Shown: positions 1 through 10,987, counted from the first letter of the stretch. The stretch: DNA of 40,978 nt from Candidatus Rokuibacteriota bacterium (GCA_003220495.1 QHSP01000067.1:1-40978); one strand, 5' to 3'. Notes: generated by a model from the letters alone, not told the origin. Numbers and translations: made by a program.

Positions 1-143
1 TGGGCGCGGTGACGATCGGGGTCGCCGAGGAGCTCTCGCTGCTCGTGCTGGCGCCGGCGTATCGCACCGCGATCGGCTTCGTCGCCATCTTGATCGTCCT
101 GACCCTCCGCCCGCGCGGGATTCTCGGAGAGCGCGCGTATTAG
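1..143 (+). CDS. livH: Branched-chain amino acid ABC transporter permease, LivH type (C-terminal end only)
   Basis: The window opens inside this gene; only the last 46 codons are present (reading from base 3 to the TAG at 141-143). The visible tail has a hydrophobic segment and the closing motif RPRGILGE, which is typical of the C-terminus of LivH/LivM-type inner-membrane permeases for leucine, isoleucine, valine and related substrates. The next gene encodes LivM, the usual partner permease, and starts at or within 20 bases of this stop, so the two are surely co-transcribed. Assignment to LivH rather than a second LivM copy rests on gene order, because the diagnostic N-terminal part lies outside the window. 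Confidence 0.85.
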   Translation, partial: GAVTIGVAEELSLLVLAPAYRTAIGFVAILIVLTLRPRGILGERAY

Positions 144-159
144 GAACTATCTCGTCGCG

Positions 160-1041
160 ATGCTGACGTTCGCCGGCCTCTACGGGCTCATGGCGCTCGG
201 CCTGAATCTCGTCTGGGGCATGACCGGGCTGATCAACCTCGGGCTCGCCGGCTTCTTCGCGACCGGCGCCTACGTCTCGGCCCTCGCCACCGTGAAGCTC
301 GGTCTGCCGATCGCCGTCGGTCTCGTCGCGGCAGCGCTCTTCGCGGCGGCCGCCGGCGCCGTCATGGCGCTGACGACCCGCAATCTGCGCGGCGACTACC
401 TTGCGATCATCACGCTCGGCTTCTCGGAGGTCGTACGCCTGGTCGCGAGCAACGAGATCTGGCTGACCCAGGGGACCGACGGGATCTCGGGGATCCCCGG
501 CCCCTGGCGCGGCCGCGTGGCGCCCGAGACCTTCAACCTGATCTATCTCGTGATCGTCGCCGTGTTCGTCGCCGCGGCGCTAGGGCTCCTCGAGCGCGTG
601 CGGCGCTCCCCCTACGGTCGCGTGCTCCGCGCGATCCGCGACGACGATCAGGTCGCGGCGGTCGCCGGCAAGCGCGTCATCGTGTTCAAGGTCGAGGCGT
701 TCGCGCTGAGCGCCGGAATCGTCGGGACCGCCGGCGCGCTCTACGGCCACTACACCTCCTACATCGCGCCCGACGCGTTCGCGCCGTTGATCACGATCTA
801 TGTCGTCCTCGCGCTGACGGCGGGTGGCACCGGCGACAACCGCGGCGCGGTGCTCGGCGCGCTGCTCGTGGTGTTCTTCATGGAGTCGACGCGCTTCGTC
901 ACCGGCTCGCTGCCGGGGCTTCGGCCCGTTCAGGTCGCCGCGGTCCGCGAGTTCCTCATCGGCGGCTCGCTGATCGCCGTCCTGCGCTGGCGACCCGCAG
1001 GACTGATCCCCGAACGCATCCCGCGCGCCGAGACGCCGTAA
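160..1041 (+). CDS. livM: Branched-chain amino acid ABC transporter permease LivM
   Basis: An inner-membrane permease of about 293 residues, a normal length for LivM. It has the family's N-terminal signature (GLYGLMALGLNLVWG followed by GLINLGLAGF), the TRNLRGDYLAIITLGFSE segment, and the cytoplasmic EAA-like loop near residues 140-175 (SPYGRVLRAIRDDDQVA) that contacts the ATPase. It would pass branched-chain amino acids or similar compounds delivered by a periplasmic binding protein. The ATG at 160 leaves a short N-terminus. The frame is open back to an ATT at 139 that overlaps the livH stop and would add seven residues, with no other standard start in between. No livG or livF follows: the gene ends at a hairpin facing an opposed gene, so the ATPases must be encoded elsewhere, probably upstream. 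Confidence 0.93.
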   Translation: MLTFAGLYGLMALGLNLVWGMTGLINLGLAGFFATGAYVSALATVKLGLPIAVGLVAAALFAAAAGAVMALTTRNLRGDYLAIITLGFSEVVRLVASNEIWLTQGTDGISGIPGPWRGRVAPETFNLIYLVIVAVFVAAALGLLERVRRSPYGRVLRAIRDDDQVAAVAGKRVIVFKVEAFALSAGIVGTAGALYGHYTSYIAPDAFAPLITIYVVLALTAGGTGDNRGAVLGALLVVFFMESTRFVTGSLPGLRPVQVAAVREFLIGGSLIAVLRWRPAGLIPERIPRAETP

Positions 1042-1096
1042 GGCGCCGCTTTCGAGCGCGGGCGTCGCCCGCGCGATCCGGATCCTGGGGGAGGCA

Positions 1097-1124
1097 TCGG
1101 AGGGGGCCGCCGGGGCCCCTCCGA
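1097..1124. terminator. GC hairpin between livM and the convergent deacetylase-like gene
   Basis: A perfect 9-bp stem (TCGGAGGGG pairing with CCCCTCCGA) encloses a GC-rich 10-base loop. It lies 55 bases past the livM stop and just past the end of the opposed gene, where a bidirectional terminator would sit. There is no T-run on either strand, so a classical intrinsic terminator is not proven. Confidence 0.45.
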
Positions 1125-1125
1125 G

Positions 1126-2268
1126 CTACAGATGATGGACGGGAAAGATCGTCCGGCGAACGGCGTCGACCTGACGCTGGGCATATTCCTGCGCCCGCGC
1201 GCGCCGGTGGTCCGGGAGCGGCTCGGCGGGATCCCAGAGTGAGTCGGTCGGGAATCCGTAGCGCCTCGTATCGCCGGCGAACGAGGCCGGGAGCGCCGCC
1301 GGAAGCTCGACGCCGTTGAGCACGGCCCACGCCGACGTCCAGGCGCGCGCGACGTTCGGCAGATCGTAGCCGCCGCCGCCCAGGCACACGAGCTTCGGCG
1401 CAAGCTCGGTGATGCGTGCGACGGCGCGCGAGAACCCCTGGACGTCGAGGGCCAGGTGCGTCAGCGGGTCGGTGCGGTGCGAATCGATCCCGAGCTGCGC
1501 GACGACGACGTCAGGGCCGAACGCGGCGAACAAGGGCGGGACGACCTGCTCGAACGCCGGGAGATAGATCGACGAGTCGGTGAACGGCTCGAGCGGGAGA
1601 TTCACGGAGTAGCCGACCCCCGCGCCCGTTCCCGCCTCCTCGACGAAGCCGGTGCCCGGGAAGAGATAGTCGCCGCGCTCGTGGGTCGAGATCGTCAGCA
1701 CGCGCGGGTCGCCGTAGAACGCGTGCTGCACGCCGTCGCCGTGATGGGCGTCGATGTCGACATAGAGAACGCGGAGCCCGCGCTCTCGGAATCGGAGGAT
1801 CGCGAGCACGGCGTCGTTGACGTAGCAGAAGCCCGACGCGCGCGAGGGCATCGCGTGGTGCAAGCCTCCGGCGAAGTGGAAGACGCGATCGGCCTCGCCG
1901 TTCAGCACGAGGTCGGCCGCCAGGATCGAGCCGGCCGCGCAGAGCCGCGCGGCGTCCCAGAGACCAGGAAACACCGGGTTATCGCCCGGGCCGAGGCCGA
2001 ACCGCTCGGCGAGCATGGGCGCCTGGCCGCTGTTGCACGCCTTGAGCATCTGGAGATATTCGGTCCCGTGGTACACGGCGAGCGCGCTTTCCGGCGCGGC
2101 CTCCGGCGCGCGCACGGTGGCTTGGGGCAAGCTCGTCAGGCCGTACGCCTGCATGAGGCGCCACGTGAGCCCGAGTCGCTCCATCCGGAGGGGATGGTGG
2201 GGACCGTAATCGAAGCGGGTCCATGCCTCCGAATGGATCAGTGCCGTGTTCCTGACTACCTCCGCCAA
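1126..2268 (-). CDS. Histone deacetylase superfamily protein (AcuC/HDAC-like amidohydrolase)
   Basis: A 380-residue protein of the arginase/deacetylase fold. Family landmarks are visible in order: an N-terminal YGPHHPLRMER segment, GGLHHAM, the zinc/catalytic motif DIDAHHGDGVQHAFY, STHERGDYLFPGTG, and GGGGYD near the end. Bacterial members (AcuC, acetylpolyamine amidohydrolases, deacetylases) remove acetyl groups from lysine or small amines with a Zn2+ ion; the substrate cannot be told here. The start is a TTG at 2268 that overlaps the end of moaC by 13 bases, so the two genes are translationally linked in one operon with the DUF465 gene. No ATG or GTG lies near the expected N-terminus. Confidence in the family is high, in the substrate low. 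Confidence 0.9.
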   Translation of the reverse strand: MAEVVRNTALIHSEAWTRFDYGPHHPLRMERLGLTWRLMQAYGLTSLPQATVRAPEAAPESALAVYHGTEYLQMLKACNSGQAPMLAERFGLGPGDNPVFPGLWDAARLCAAGSILAADLVLNGEADRVFHFAGGLHHAMPSRASGFCYVNDAVLAILRFRERGLRVLYVDIDAHHGDGVQHAFYGDPRVLTISTHERGDYLFPGTGFVEEAGTGAGVGYSVNLPLEPFTDSSIYLPAFEQVVPPLFAAFGPDVVVAQLGIDSHRTDPLTHLALDVQGFSRAVARITELAPKLVCLGGGGYDLPNVARAWTSAWAVLNGVELPAALPASFAGDTRRYGFPTDSLWDPAEPLPDHRRARAQEYAQRQVDAVRRTIFPVHHL

Positions 2269-2756
2269 TGCCCTGACTTGCCTCCCAGCTTCTCGACGAG
2301 CTGGACCCTGGCGATGGTCACACCGCGCTCCACGGCCTTCACCATGTCGTAGACGGTGAGGGCCGCTACCGCGGCGGCCGTGAGCGCCTCCATCTCGACG
2401 CCGGTCTTGTCCACGGTGCGCACGCGCGCTTCCACGGTCAGCTCGCCGCGTTTGAGATCATCGCTGAAGGTGACGTCGACTCCTGTGATGCGCAACGGGT
2501 GACAGAGTGGGATCAACTGGGGTGTGCGCTTGGCGGCCAGGATACCCGCGGTGCGCGCGACGCCGAGGACGTCGCCCTTGGGCGCGTTACCCTGCCGGAT
2601 GACGCGAAGCGTCGCGGGCTTCATTCTGAGAATGGCCCGGGCGACCGCCTCGCGAACCGTCTCGCGTTTTTCCGAGACGTCCACCATGCGGGCGTCGCCC
2701 TTCGCGGACAGGTGCGAGAGGCCGCGGTACGACTGCGCCCGCCGAGCGGTCGTCAG
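2256..2756 (-). CDS. moaC: Cyclic pyranopterin monophosphate synthase MoaC
   Basis: MoaC turns the MoaA product into cyclic pyranopterin monophosphate in molybdenum cofactor synthesis. The protein shows RMVDVSEK near the N-terminus, the active-site stretch PQLIPLCHPLRITGV, and the highly conserved KTGVEMEALTAAAVAALTVYDM. The family normally begins about ten residues before MVDVS with a (L/T)SHL segment, which is present here (GLSHLSAKGDAR), so the ATG of MVDVS at 2687 is too late. The only nearby upstream codon that could serve is a CTG at 2756 overlapping the DUF465 stop as CTGA; it gives 166 residues, the usual length. A distant in-frame ATG at 2846 would lie deep in the upstream gene. The gene overlaps the deacetylase-like gene downstream. 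Confidence 0.92.
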   Translation of the reverse strand: MTTARRAQSYRGLSHLSAKGDARMVDVSEKRETVREAVARAILRMKPATLRVIRQGNAPKGDVLGVARTAGILAAKRTPQLIPLCHPLRITGVDVTFSDDLKRGELTVEARVRTVDKTGVEMEALTAAAVAALTVYDMVKAVERGVTIARVQLVEKLGGKSGHWRR

Positions 2757-2980
2757 GCGGTGACGCCGGATCGAGCGTGCCGGATGATCGCCTCCATCCG
2801 GTCTTTGGCCATCAGCTTCAGCTTCTTCAGCTCGCTGATGCGCCACTGCCGTTCTGCCGAGAGCGGGATCGTTCCTTTGAGCGCCTCGAGCTCTTGATCG
2901 TGGGCGCGATGCTCACCCCGGAGGCGCCGGAACTCCTCGTTCTCGGCCGTGAGTCGTTCGATGAGGGACTCCTGATCCAT
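2753..2980 (-). CDS. Small DUF465/YdcH-like coiled-coil protein
   Basis: A 75-residue, highly charged, helical protein with the DUF465 pattern: a glutamate/arginine-rich N-terminal helix (ESLIERLTAENEEFRRL), an HRAHDQELEAL turn, then SELKKLKLMAKDRMEAII. Members are small two-helix proteins of unknown function found widely in proteobacteria. The ATG at 2980 has a good ribosome site (GGAGG about six bases upstream), which picks it over an upstream ATG at 3061 that falls inside the promoter. It is the first gene of the DUF465-moaC-deacetylase operon and its TGA overlaps the likely CTG start of moaC. Confidence 0.8.
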   Translation of the reverse strand: MDQESLIERLTAENEEFRRLRGEHRAHDQELEALKGTIPLSAERQWRISELKKLKLMAKDRMEAIIRHARSGVTA

Positions 2981-3031
2981 GCGAGGCCTCCTTGCACGGT
3001 GGAGGGACCGTCTACTCGCTGTCGACGCCTC

Positions 3032-3061
3032 GTTATAGCCTCGGATGCCGGCGGGTGTCAA
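3032..3061 (-). promoter_or_regulatory. Sigma-70-like promoter for the DUF465-moaC-deacetylase operon
   Basis: On the minus strand a perfect -35 hexamer TTGACA (3061-3056) is separated by 18 bases from the -10 hexamer TATAAC (3037-3032). Transcription would start near 3025, leaving a leader of about 45 bases with the GGAGG site of the DUF465 gene. It sits in the only sizeable gap (158 bases) upstream of that gene. Confidence 0.65.
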
Positions 3062-3138
3062 GCTTCGCCCCGGACATGTAGTGGGTCGGCCGAGCCGCCA
3101 CCCCTATTTCCGGTAATCCGCGCGTGGGAGGGCTTCCG

Positions 3139-5940
<2,802 letters not shown>

Positions 5941-6034
5941 CCCGAGCACATGCAGCACCCGTGATGCCAACGAGCAGGAGTCTTTAGATTCAACGGTTTG
6001 GCCTCCCCGAACGCCTTCCGGTCCGCCGCTCTTG

Positions 6035-7126
6035 TCAGAATTGACGACCGATGAGCTGCACGGCGCTCGCCTTGAAAGCCGCGATGATCCGGATGCCCTC
6101 GGCTAGGCCGAGCTCGACGAGCGAGCGCGCCGTCACCGTGGCGACGAGCGGGAAGCCGACGTCGACAACGACTTGGATCGCCGGGGTCGAGGGCGTCACG
6201 CGCACGATCGTTCCCGGAAGATAGTTGCGGGCGCTCGAGAGCGGCGTGACTTCGCTGGCCAGCAGGAGCGTGACGTCTTCGGGCCGGACGCCGAGCCGCA
6301 CGTCCTCGCCGATTCGCGCGGGTGCGGCGATCTCGAGCTTCCGGCCAGCCACCTCGACGACGGTAACTCCTCCGTCACGCGCGGTCACCCGGCCCGTCAC
6401 CAGGGTCTCCACGCCGACGAAGCGCGCGACCACCTCAGAGGCGGGAGAGTGGAAGACGCGCGCCGTCGCGTCGAGCTGTGCGATGTGTCCGGCCATCAGC
6501 ACCGCCACGCGATCGCCGAGCGTCTGAGCCTCGCCGCGGTCGTGGGTCACCAGCATGGTCGTGACGCGATCGTGGCGTAGGATGGCTCCGAGGTCCGGTA
6601 GTAGCTCGGCGCGCGACGGCGCGTCGAGGCCGGCGAAGGGCTCGTCGAGCAGCAGCACGTCGGGCTCGAGCACCAGCGCGCGGGCCAGCGCCACGCGCTG
6701 GGCCTGGCCCGCCGAGAGCGTTCGGGCCCGCCGATGCCTGAGCGGCGCGATGCCGAGCCGCTCGAGCCAGCGGCCGACGCGCGCGCCCCGCTCGTCTCGA
6801 GCGCCGCGGAACTTCAGCCCCAGCGCGACGTTCTGGGCGACGGTCATGTCGGCGAGCAGCGGATGCTGGAACACCATCGCCATGCGTCGCCGCTCCGCCA
6901 AGGAATGCGCCGCATCGACCGGCCGGCCGCGGAATCGAACGACGCCCCGGGTCGGGCGCTCGAGCAGGCCGGCGACGCGAAGCAACGTCGACTTGCCGCT
7001 GCCGTTCGGACCGATGACCGCCAGAATCTCGCCCTCGTCGACGCCGAGGGCCGGCACATCGAGCACGGTCGCGCCGCCGTAGGTCACCTGCACGTCGTCC
7101 AGCTCGACGACGGCGGCTTGCGTCAC
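6035..7126 (-). CDS. ABC transporter ATPase of the molybdate/tungstate operon (second ATPase, tungstate/TupC-like)
   Basis: A 363-residue ATPase with Walker [10 protein letters not shown] (near 39-47), Q-loop MVFQHPLL, signature [15 protein letters not shown], Walker [13 protein letters not shown] and the switch His in LVTHDRGEA. The C-terminal 125 residues form a TOBE-like region ([18 protein letters not shown], then the [15 protein letters not shown] block) of the kind that binds oxyanions in ModC-type proteins. The start is a GTG at 7126 overlapping the upstream ATPase stop as GTGA, so the two are translationally coupled. The signature is SAGQ rather than SGGQ, as in many TupC/WtpC ATPases. 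Its most likely partner is the TupB-like permease at the head of the operon; that pairing is inferred. Confidence 0.85.
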   Translation of the reverse strand: MTQAAVVELDDVQVTYGGATVLDVPALGVDEGEILAVIGPNGSGKSTLLRVAGLLERPTRGVVRFRGRPVDAAHSLAERRRMAMVFQHPLLADMTVAQNVALGLKFRGARDERGARVGRWLERLGIAPLRHRRARTLSAGQAQRVALARALVLEPDVLLLDEPFAGLDAPSRAELLPDLGAILRHDRVTTMLVTHDRGEAQTLGDRVAVLMAGHIAQLDATARVFHSPASEVVARFVGVETLVTGRVTARDGGVTVVEVAGRKLEIAAPARIGEDVRLGVRPEDVTLLLASEVTPLSSARNYLPGTIVRVTPSTPAIQVVVDVGFPLVATVTARSLVELGLAEGIRIIAAFKASAVQLIGRQF

Positions 7127-8250
7127 GTCGGCAGGACGTGGATCGAGCCGCGGTGGATCGAGAACTCCCAGCGCCGGTCGCGCTCGATCTCGAGGATCTC
7201 GTAGACGAGGTGCGGGACCTCGACCTCCAGGTCGAAGTCGCCCTGCGCGGGAGTGCCGGGCGTGTCCAGACGCAGGCGCAACGACCAGACGGTGCCGAAG
7301 TCGGCCTCGCCCACGACGGTCCCACGCATCAGGTTCATGTGGTGGGCCGCGTCGGGTGCGCTTCGATCTTTGCGAATCAGTCGCACGTATTCCGGGCGGA
7401 TGAAGAAGGCAATCGGGGTCTCCGGCGGCGGCAGATACGACCGCGTCGGCGAGTTCACCGCCTCGAGCGTGTGGCCTCGCCAGGCGATCTGGATGCGGTC
7501 GGGCATCGCCTTCACGACGACGCCGTGGAGCACGTTGCGAAGCCCCATGATCCGCGCGACCGCTTCGGACGCCGGCTGCCAGAGGAGCTCGGCGCGCGCC
7601 GCCGCCTGGATCACGCGCCCGTTCTCGTAGACGATGATCCGGTCGGCGAGCCGGTAGGCCTCGGTGAAGTCGTGGGTCACGAGCACGGCGGCGGTCCCCC
7701 ACCCGCTCAGGATCGAGCGCAGCTCGTCGCGCAGCGCACGGCGCAGCGGTGAGTCCAGCGCCGAGAGCGGCTCGTCGAGCAGCAGCAGCGCCGGATCGAT
7801 CGCGAGGGCGCGTCCGAGCGCTACCCGCTGGCGCTGACCTCCGGAGAGCTCGGCCGGGCGGCGGTGCGCGAGACCGGCGAGGTCGAGCCGCTCGAGCACC
7901 TCGACCACTCGCCGCTCGCGCTCTTGCCGCGACCGGCCGCGGAGACCAAAGCCGACGTTCCCGGCGACCGTCAGATGCGGAAACAACGCGTAGCCCTGGA
8001 AGACGTAGCCGACCCGCCGCTGCTGCGGCGGCAGATTCACGCCGGCCTCCGCGTCGAACAGCACGCGGTCGTCGACGACCACGCGCCCGGCGTCGGGCTC
8101 GACCAGGCCCGCGAGGCACTGGAGCGTCAGCGTCTTGCCGGCACCCGAGGGTCCGAACAGCACGGCGACACCGTCGCCCGCCGTCCACGAGACGTCCAGG
8201 GTGAAGCCCGGCAGCCGCTTCGTGATCTGGACCGAGAAACGATGCTTCAC
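7123..8250 (-). CDS. modC: Molybdate ABC transporter ATPase ModC
   Basis: A 375-residue ATPase with Walker A GPSGAGKT, Q-loop FQGYALFPHLTV, signature LSGGQRQRVALGRAL, Walker B LLLLDEPLSALD and switch His in LVTHDFTEA. The C-terminal half carries a TOBE-type accessory region. The N-terminus (HRFSVQITKRLPGFTLDVSW) matches ModC, which powers molybdate import through ModB. The start is a GTG at 8250 overlapping the modB TGA as GTGA; an open frame extends upstream but only inside modB. Its own TGA overlaps the GTG of the second ATPase. Length is normal for ModC with one TOBE region. Confidence 0.92.
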   Translation of the reverse strand: MKHRFSVQITKRLPGFTLDVSWTAGDGVAVLFGPSGAGKTLTLQCLAGLVEPDAGRVVVDDRVLFDAEAGVNLPPQQRRVGYVFQGYALFPHLTVAGNVGFGLRGRSRQERERRVVEVLERLDLAGLAHRRPAELSGGQRQRVALGRALAIDPALLLLDEPLSALDSPLRRALRDELRSILSGWGTAAVLVTHDFTEAYRLADRIIVYENGRVIQAAARAELLWQPASEAVARIMGLRNVLHGVVVKAMPDRIQIAWRGHTLEAVNSPTRSYLPPPETPIAFFIRPEYVRLIRKDRSAPDAAHHMNLMRGTVVGEADFGTVWSLRLRLDTPGTPAQGDFDLEVEVPHLVYEILEIERDRRWEFSIHRGSIHVLPT

Positions 8251-8915
8251 GCGGCCCTCGCCCCAAGACGCCCGGCCAGGATCAGCACCACGCACGAGAG
8301 CGCCGTGAGCGCCAGCACCAGCGCGACCGCCTCGCCCATCTCGCCCGTTTGCACCGCGGTATAGATCGCCAGCGGGACGGTCGTCGTCTTCCCGGGGATG
8401 TTGCCGGCCAGCATGAGCGTCGCGCCGAACTCGCCGAGCGCTCGAGCGAACGCGAGGACGAGCCCGGCGACGATACCGTTGCGCGCCAGCGGCAACGTGA
8501 CCTCGAGCGCCGTGCGCCACTCCGAGCGCCCGAGGGTGAGCGCGGCCTTCTCGAGCTCGCGATCGACCGATTCGATGGCGGCACGCGCCGTGCGAACAAG
8601 GAGCGGCAGCGCCATGACCGTCGCGGCGATCACGGCCGCGTACCAGGTGAACGCCACGCTCCAGCCGCTGAGCGCGTACACGGGCGCGCCGAGCCAGCCG
8701 CGGCGGCCGAGCAGGATGATCAGGTAGTAACCCGTTACCGTCGGCGGCAGCACCAGCGGGAGGGTCACGAGGAGATCGACCAGCGCGCGCCCGCGAAACG
8801 CGCGCCGCGCCAGCAGGTACGCGAGCGGGATCCCGATCAGCGCGTCCAGGAGCGTCGCGACGACCGCGACGCGGATCGACAGGCCGAGGGCGCTCAGGGC
8901 TTCGACGCTCATCAC
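8247..8915 (-). CDS. modB: Molybdate ABC transporter permease ModB
   Basis: A 222-residue membrane protein with about five hydrophobic helices and the ModB hallmark FARALGEFGATLMLAGNIPGKT near residues 155-178, which includes the EAA-loop contact for the ATPase. ModB forms the channel homodimer for molybdate. Its TGA overlaps the modC start. The first two codons are GTG and ATG (8915, 8912); either may start it. The modA gene ends 25 bases upstream, so modA, modB and modC sit in the usual order. Confidence 0.94.
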   Translation of the reverse strand: MMSVEALSALGLSIRVAVVATLLDALIGIPLAYLLARRAFRGRALVDLLVTLPLVLPPTVTGYYLIILLGRRGWLGAPVYALSGWSVAFTWYAAVIAATVMALPLLVRTARAAIESVDRELEKAALTLGRSEWRTALEVTLPLARNGIVAGLVLAFARALGEFGATLMLAGNIPGKTTTVPLAIYTAVQTGEMGEAVALVLALTALSCVVLILAGRLGARAA

Positions 8916-8940
8916 CGCTACTATGCCATCGTCGGCACGG

Positions 8941-9720
8941 TCATCGACGCACGCCGGCTGGCGGAGGCTGAAAGCCGAGGCGCGAGAGGGCCGCTTGCCC
9001 GTCGCGGCTCACGAGCAGATCGATGAATGCCTGGGCGAGCGCCGGCTGCTTCGAGGCTTTCACCACGGCCGCCGGATACGTCACGGGCCGATAGGTGTCC
9101 TCGGCCGGCCGAAACGCTTCGACGACCTGACGGGATCGGGCCGCCACGTCCGTCGTGTAGACGAATCCGGCCTCGACTTCGCCTCGCGCGACGTAGTCGA
9201 GCGCCTGGCGAACGTTCTCGGCGAGCACCAGCTTCGGCTGCAGCGGGTCCCAGAGCCCCACGCTTTTCAGGCTCTCCTCGGCGTACTGACCGACGGGCAC
9301 CGTCTTGGGATTGCCGACGACGATCCGTTGCACTTTCGCGCCGGCCAGGTCCGCGGGCTTCGCGATGTCGAGCGTCGACCCCGCCGCCTTGATCACCGTC
9401 AGGACGTTGCGCGCGAACACGCGCCGGGTCGCGGTGGTGATCAGGCCCTTCTGCTCGAGCTCGTCCATCTGCCGCTGCGCGGCCGAGATGAAGAGGTCGA
9501 CCGGCGCGCCGGCCTCGATCTGTTTCTGCAGCTCGCCCGACGAGCCGAAGTTGTAGCGCAAGGTCACCCCGGAACGACTCTGCATGAACTGGCGGCCGAG
9601 CGTCTCGACGGCCTCCTTCATGCTGATCGCCACCGAGAGCGTCATCTCCTGCGCCCCCGCGACGGCGGGCGGGCACAGGACGAGGAACCCGAGCACGGTG
9701 ATTCGCAACCCACGCGACAT
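8941..9720 (-). CDS. modA: Molybdate (oxyanion) periplasmic binding protein ModA
   Basis: A 259-residue secreted binding protein. Residues 1-23 form a signal peptide ending at a probable AGA-Q cleavage site. The mature part has the ModA pattern: a serine contact near SVAISMKEA, NFGSSGELQKQIEAGAPVDLFISA, GNPKTVPVGQYAEESL, and GFVYTTDVAA near residue 195. It would capture molybdate or tungstate in the periplasm and hand it to ModBC. It is the only binding protein in the five-gene operon, although two permeases and two ATPases are encoded. Sequence reading alone cannot separate molybdate from tungstate preference. Confidence 0.93.
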   Translation of the reverse strand: MSRGLRITVLGFLVLCPPAVAGAQEMTLSVAISMKEAVETLGRQFMQSRSGVTLRYNFGSSGELQKQIEAGAPVDLFISAAQRQMDELEQKGLITTATRRVFARNVLTVIKAAGSTLDIAKPADLAGAKVQRIVVGNPKTVPVGQYAEESLKSVGLWDPLQPKLVLAENVRQALDYVARGEVEAGFVYTTDVAARSRQVVEAFRPAEDTYRPVTYPAAVVKASKQPALAQAFIDLLVSRDGQAALSRLGFQPPPAGVRR

Positions 9721-9733
9721 GGTCCCTACCCTC

Positions 9734-10429
9734 TCAGCGCGCGTGGCGCTGCTGGATCGCGGTCAGCAGCCAATTCACGAGGAAGATCAGCACGAGCAGC
9801 AGCAGCGCCAGCGCGATCGCGACCTCGAAGTTTCCCTTGCCGGTCTCGAGCACCATCGCCGTCGTCAGCGTACGCGTCTGGCCCTTGATGTTCCCGCCCA
9901 CCATCATGGAGGCGCCGATCTCCGAGATGATGCCGCCGAAGCCCGCCATCACCGCCGCAAGCATCGGCAGGCGCGCCTCGCGGAGCACCAGCCACACCAT
10001 CTGAGTCCGCGACGCGCCGAGGGCGAGGAGCTGCAGCCGGAACTCGCGCGGCACCTGGCCGACCGCGGCGAGGGTGATCCCGGTCACGATCGGCGCGGCG
10101 ATGACCGCCTGGGCGGCGACGATGGCGGCCGGCGTGTACAGGATCTCGAGGTCCCCGAAGGGCCCGCTGCGCCAGAGCACGAGCGTCACGAAGAGTCCGA
10201 CCACGACCGGCGGCAGCCCCATGCCGGTGTTCACCGCGCTCACCACGAGGCCGCGGCCCCGAAAGCGCGCGAGCGCCAGCGCCGCGCCGGCCGGTACGCC
10301 GAGCGCGAGCGAGATCAACGTCGCGCTCCCCGAGACCTCGAGCGAGAGCCAGAGGATCCCCCAGATCTCACGGTCGGCGCCGGCGAGCAGCGCGAGCGCC
10401 TGGCGCGAGCCGCTCCACAGGAGGTCCAT
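9734..10429 (-). CDS. tupB: Tungstate-type ABC transporter permease (TupB-like)
   Basis: A 231-residue inner-membrane permease with about five hydrophobic helices. The C-terminal block ISEIGASMMVGGNIKG (near residues 165-182) followed by TRTLTTAMVLETGKGNF is the signature of TupB permeases of the tungstate TupABC system and differs from ModB, which has LGEFGATLMLAGNIPG. It is the first gene of the operon, 13 bases before modA, and starts 42 bases from the divergent tpx gene, so the promoter must be squeezed into that gap or lie in tpx. No TupA binding protein is present. It may use ModA or a distant binding protein. Confidence 0.87.
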   Translation of the reverse strand: MDLLWSGSRQALALLAGADREIWGILWLSLEVSGSATLISLALGVPAGAALALARFRGRGLVVSAVNTGMGLPPVVVGLFVTLVLWRSGPFGDLEILYTPAAIVAAQAVIAAPIVTGITLAAVGQVPREFRLQLLALGASRTQMVWLVLREARLPMLAAVMAGFGGIISEIGASMMVGGNIKGQTRTLTTAMVLETGKGNFEVAIALALLLLVLIFLVNWLLTAIQQRHAR

Positions 10430-10471
10430 GGCTCGACGAGTGTACTAAAATCTCCCCGGGAGGATTAAGCC

Positions 10472-10987
10472 ATGGCCGATGTCACGTTGCGAGGCAATCC
10501 CATCACGCTCGGCGGCTCCGAAGTGAAAGCCGGGCAGAACGCGCCGGACTTCACCGTCCTCGACAACGGGCTCAAGCCCGTCAAGCTGAGCGAGGCGAAG
10601 GGCAAGGTCGTGATCCTGAGCTCGGTGCCATCGCTCGACACCCCGACCTGCGACACCGAGACGCGACGCTTCAACCAGGAAGCGTCGAAGCTCGGCGCCG
10701 GGGTCGAGATCTGGACGATCAGCCGCGATCTGCCGTTCGCGCAGAAGCGCTGGTGCGGCGCCGCGGGGGTGACGGCCGTCAAGACGCTCTCCGACTTCCG
10801 CGAGCGCGCCTTCGGTCCCGCCTACGGCGTGGAGATCAAGGACGGTCCGATCGCCGGGCTCACCGCGCGCGCGGTCTTCGTGGTGGGCAAGGACGGCAAG
10901 GTGAAGCACGCCGAGTACGTGAAGGAGATCGGATCCGAGCCGAACTACGACGCGGCGCTCGCCGCGGCGAAGTCGGCGGCGAGCTGA
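10472..10987 (+). CDS. tpx: Thiol peroxidase Tpx (atypical 2-Cys peroxiredoxin)
   Basis: A 171-residue peroxiredoxin that reduces hydrogen peroxide and alkyl hydroperoxides using thioredoxin. The peroxidatic cysteine is C60 in SLDTPTCDTETRRF and the resolving cysteine C95 in KRWCGAAGV, the spacing expected for Tpx. Length and the NPITLGG start are typical. A strong ribosome site (GGGAGGA, 10458-10464) lies seven bases before the ATG. It is transcribed away from the Mo/W operon and ends at a hairpin facing the haem c gene. Confidence 0.96.
   Translation: MADVTLRGNPITLGGSEVKAGQNAPDFTVLDNGLKPVKLSEAKGKVVILSSVPSLDTPTCDTETRRFNQEASKLGAGVEIWTISRDLPFAQKRWCGAAGVTAVKTLSDFRERAFGPAYGVEIKDGPIAGLTARAVFVVGKDGKVKHAEYVKEIGSEPNYDAALAAAKSAAS

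Noticed and set aside
7127-8266. Upstream extension of the second ATPase into a single 743-residue protein
   Set aside because: The extra N-terminal sequence is Arg/Ala/Gly-rich and has no family features; it lies antiphase over modC, which has a full ATPase sequence and a GTGA junction at 7126.
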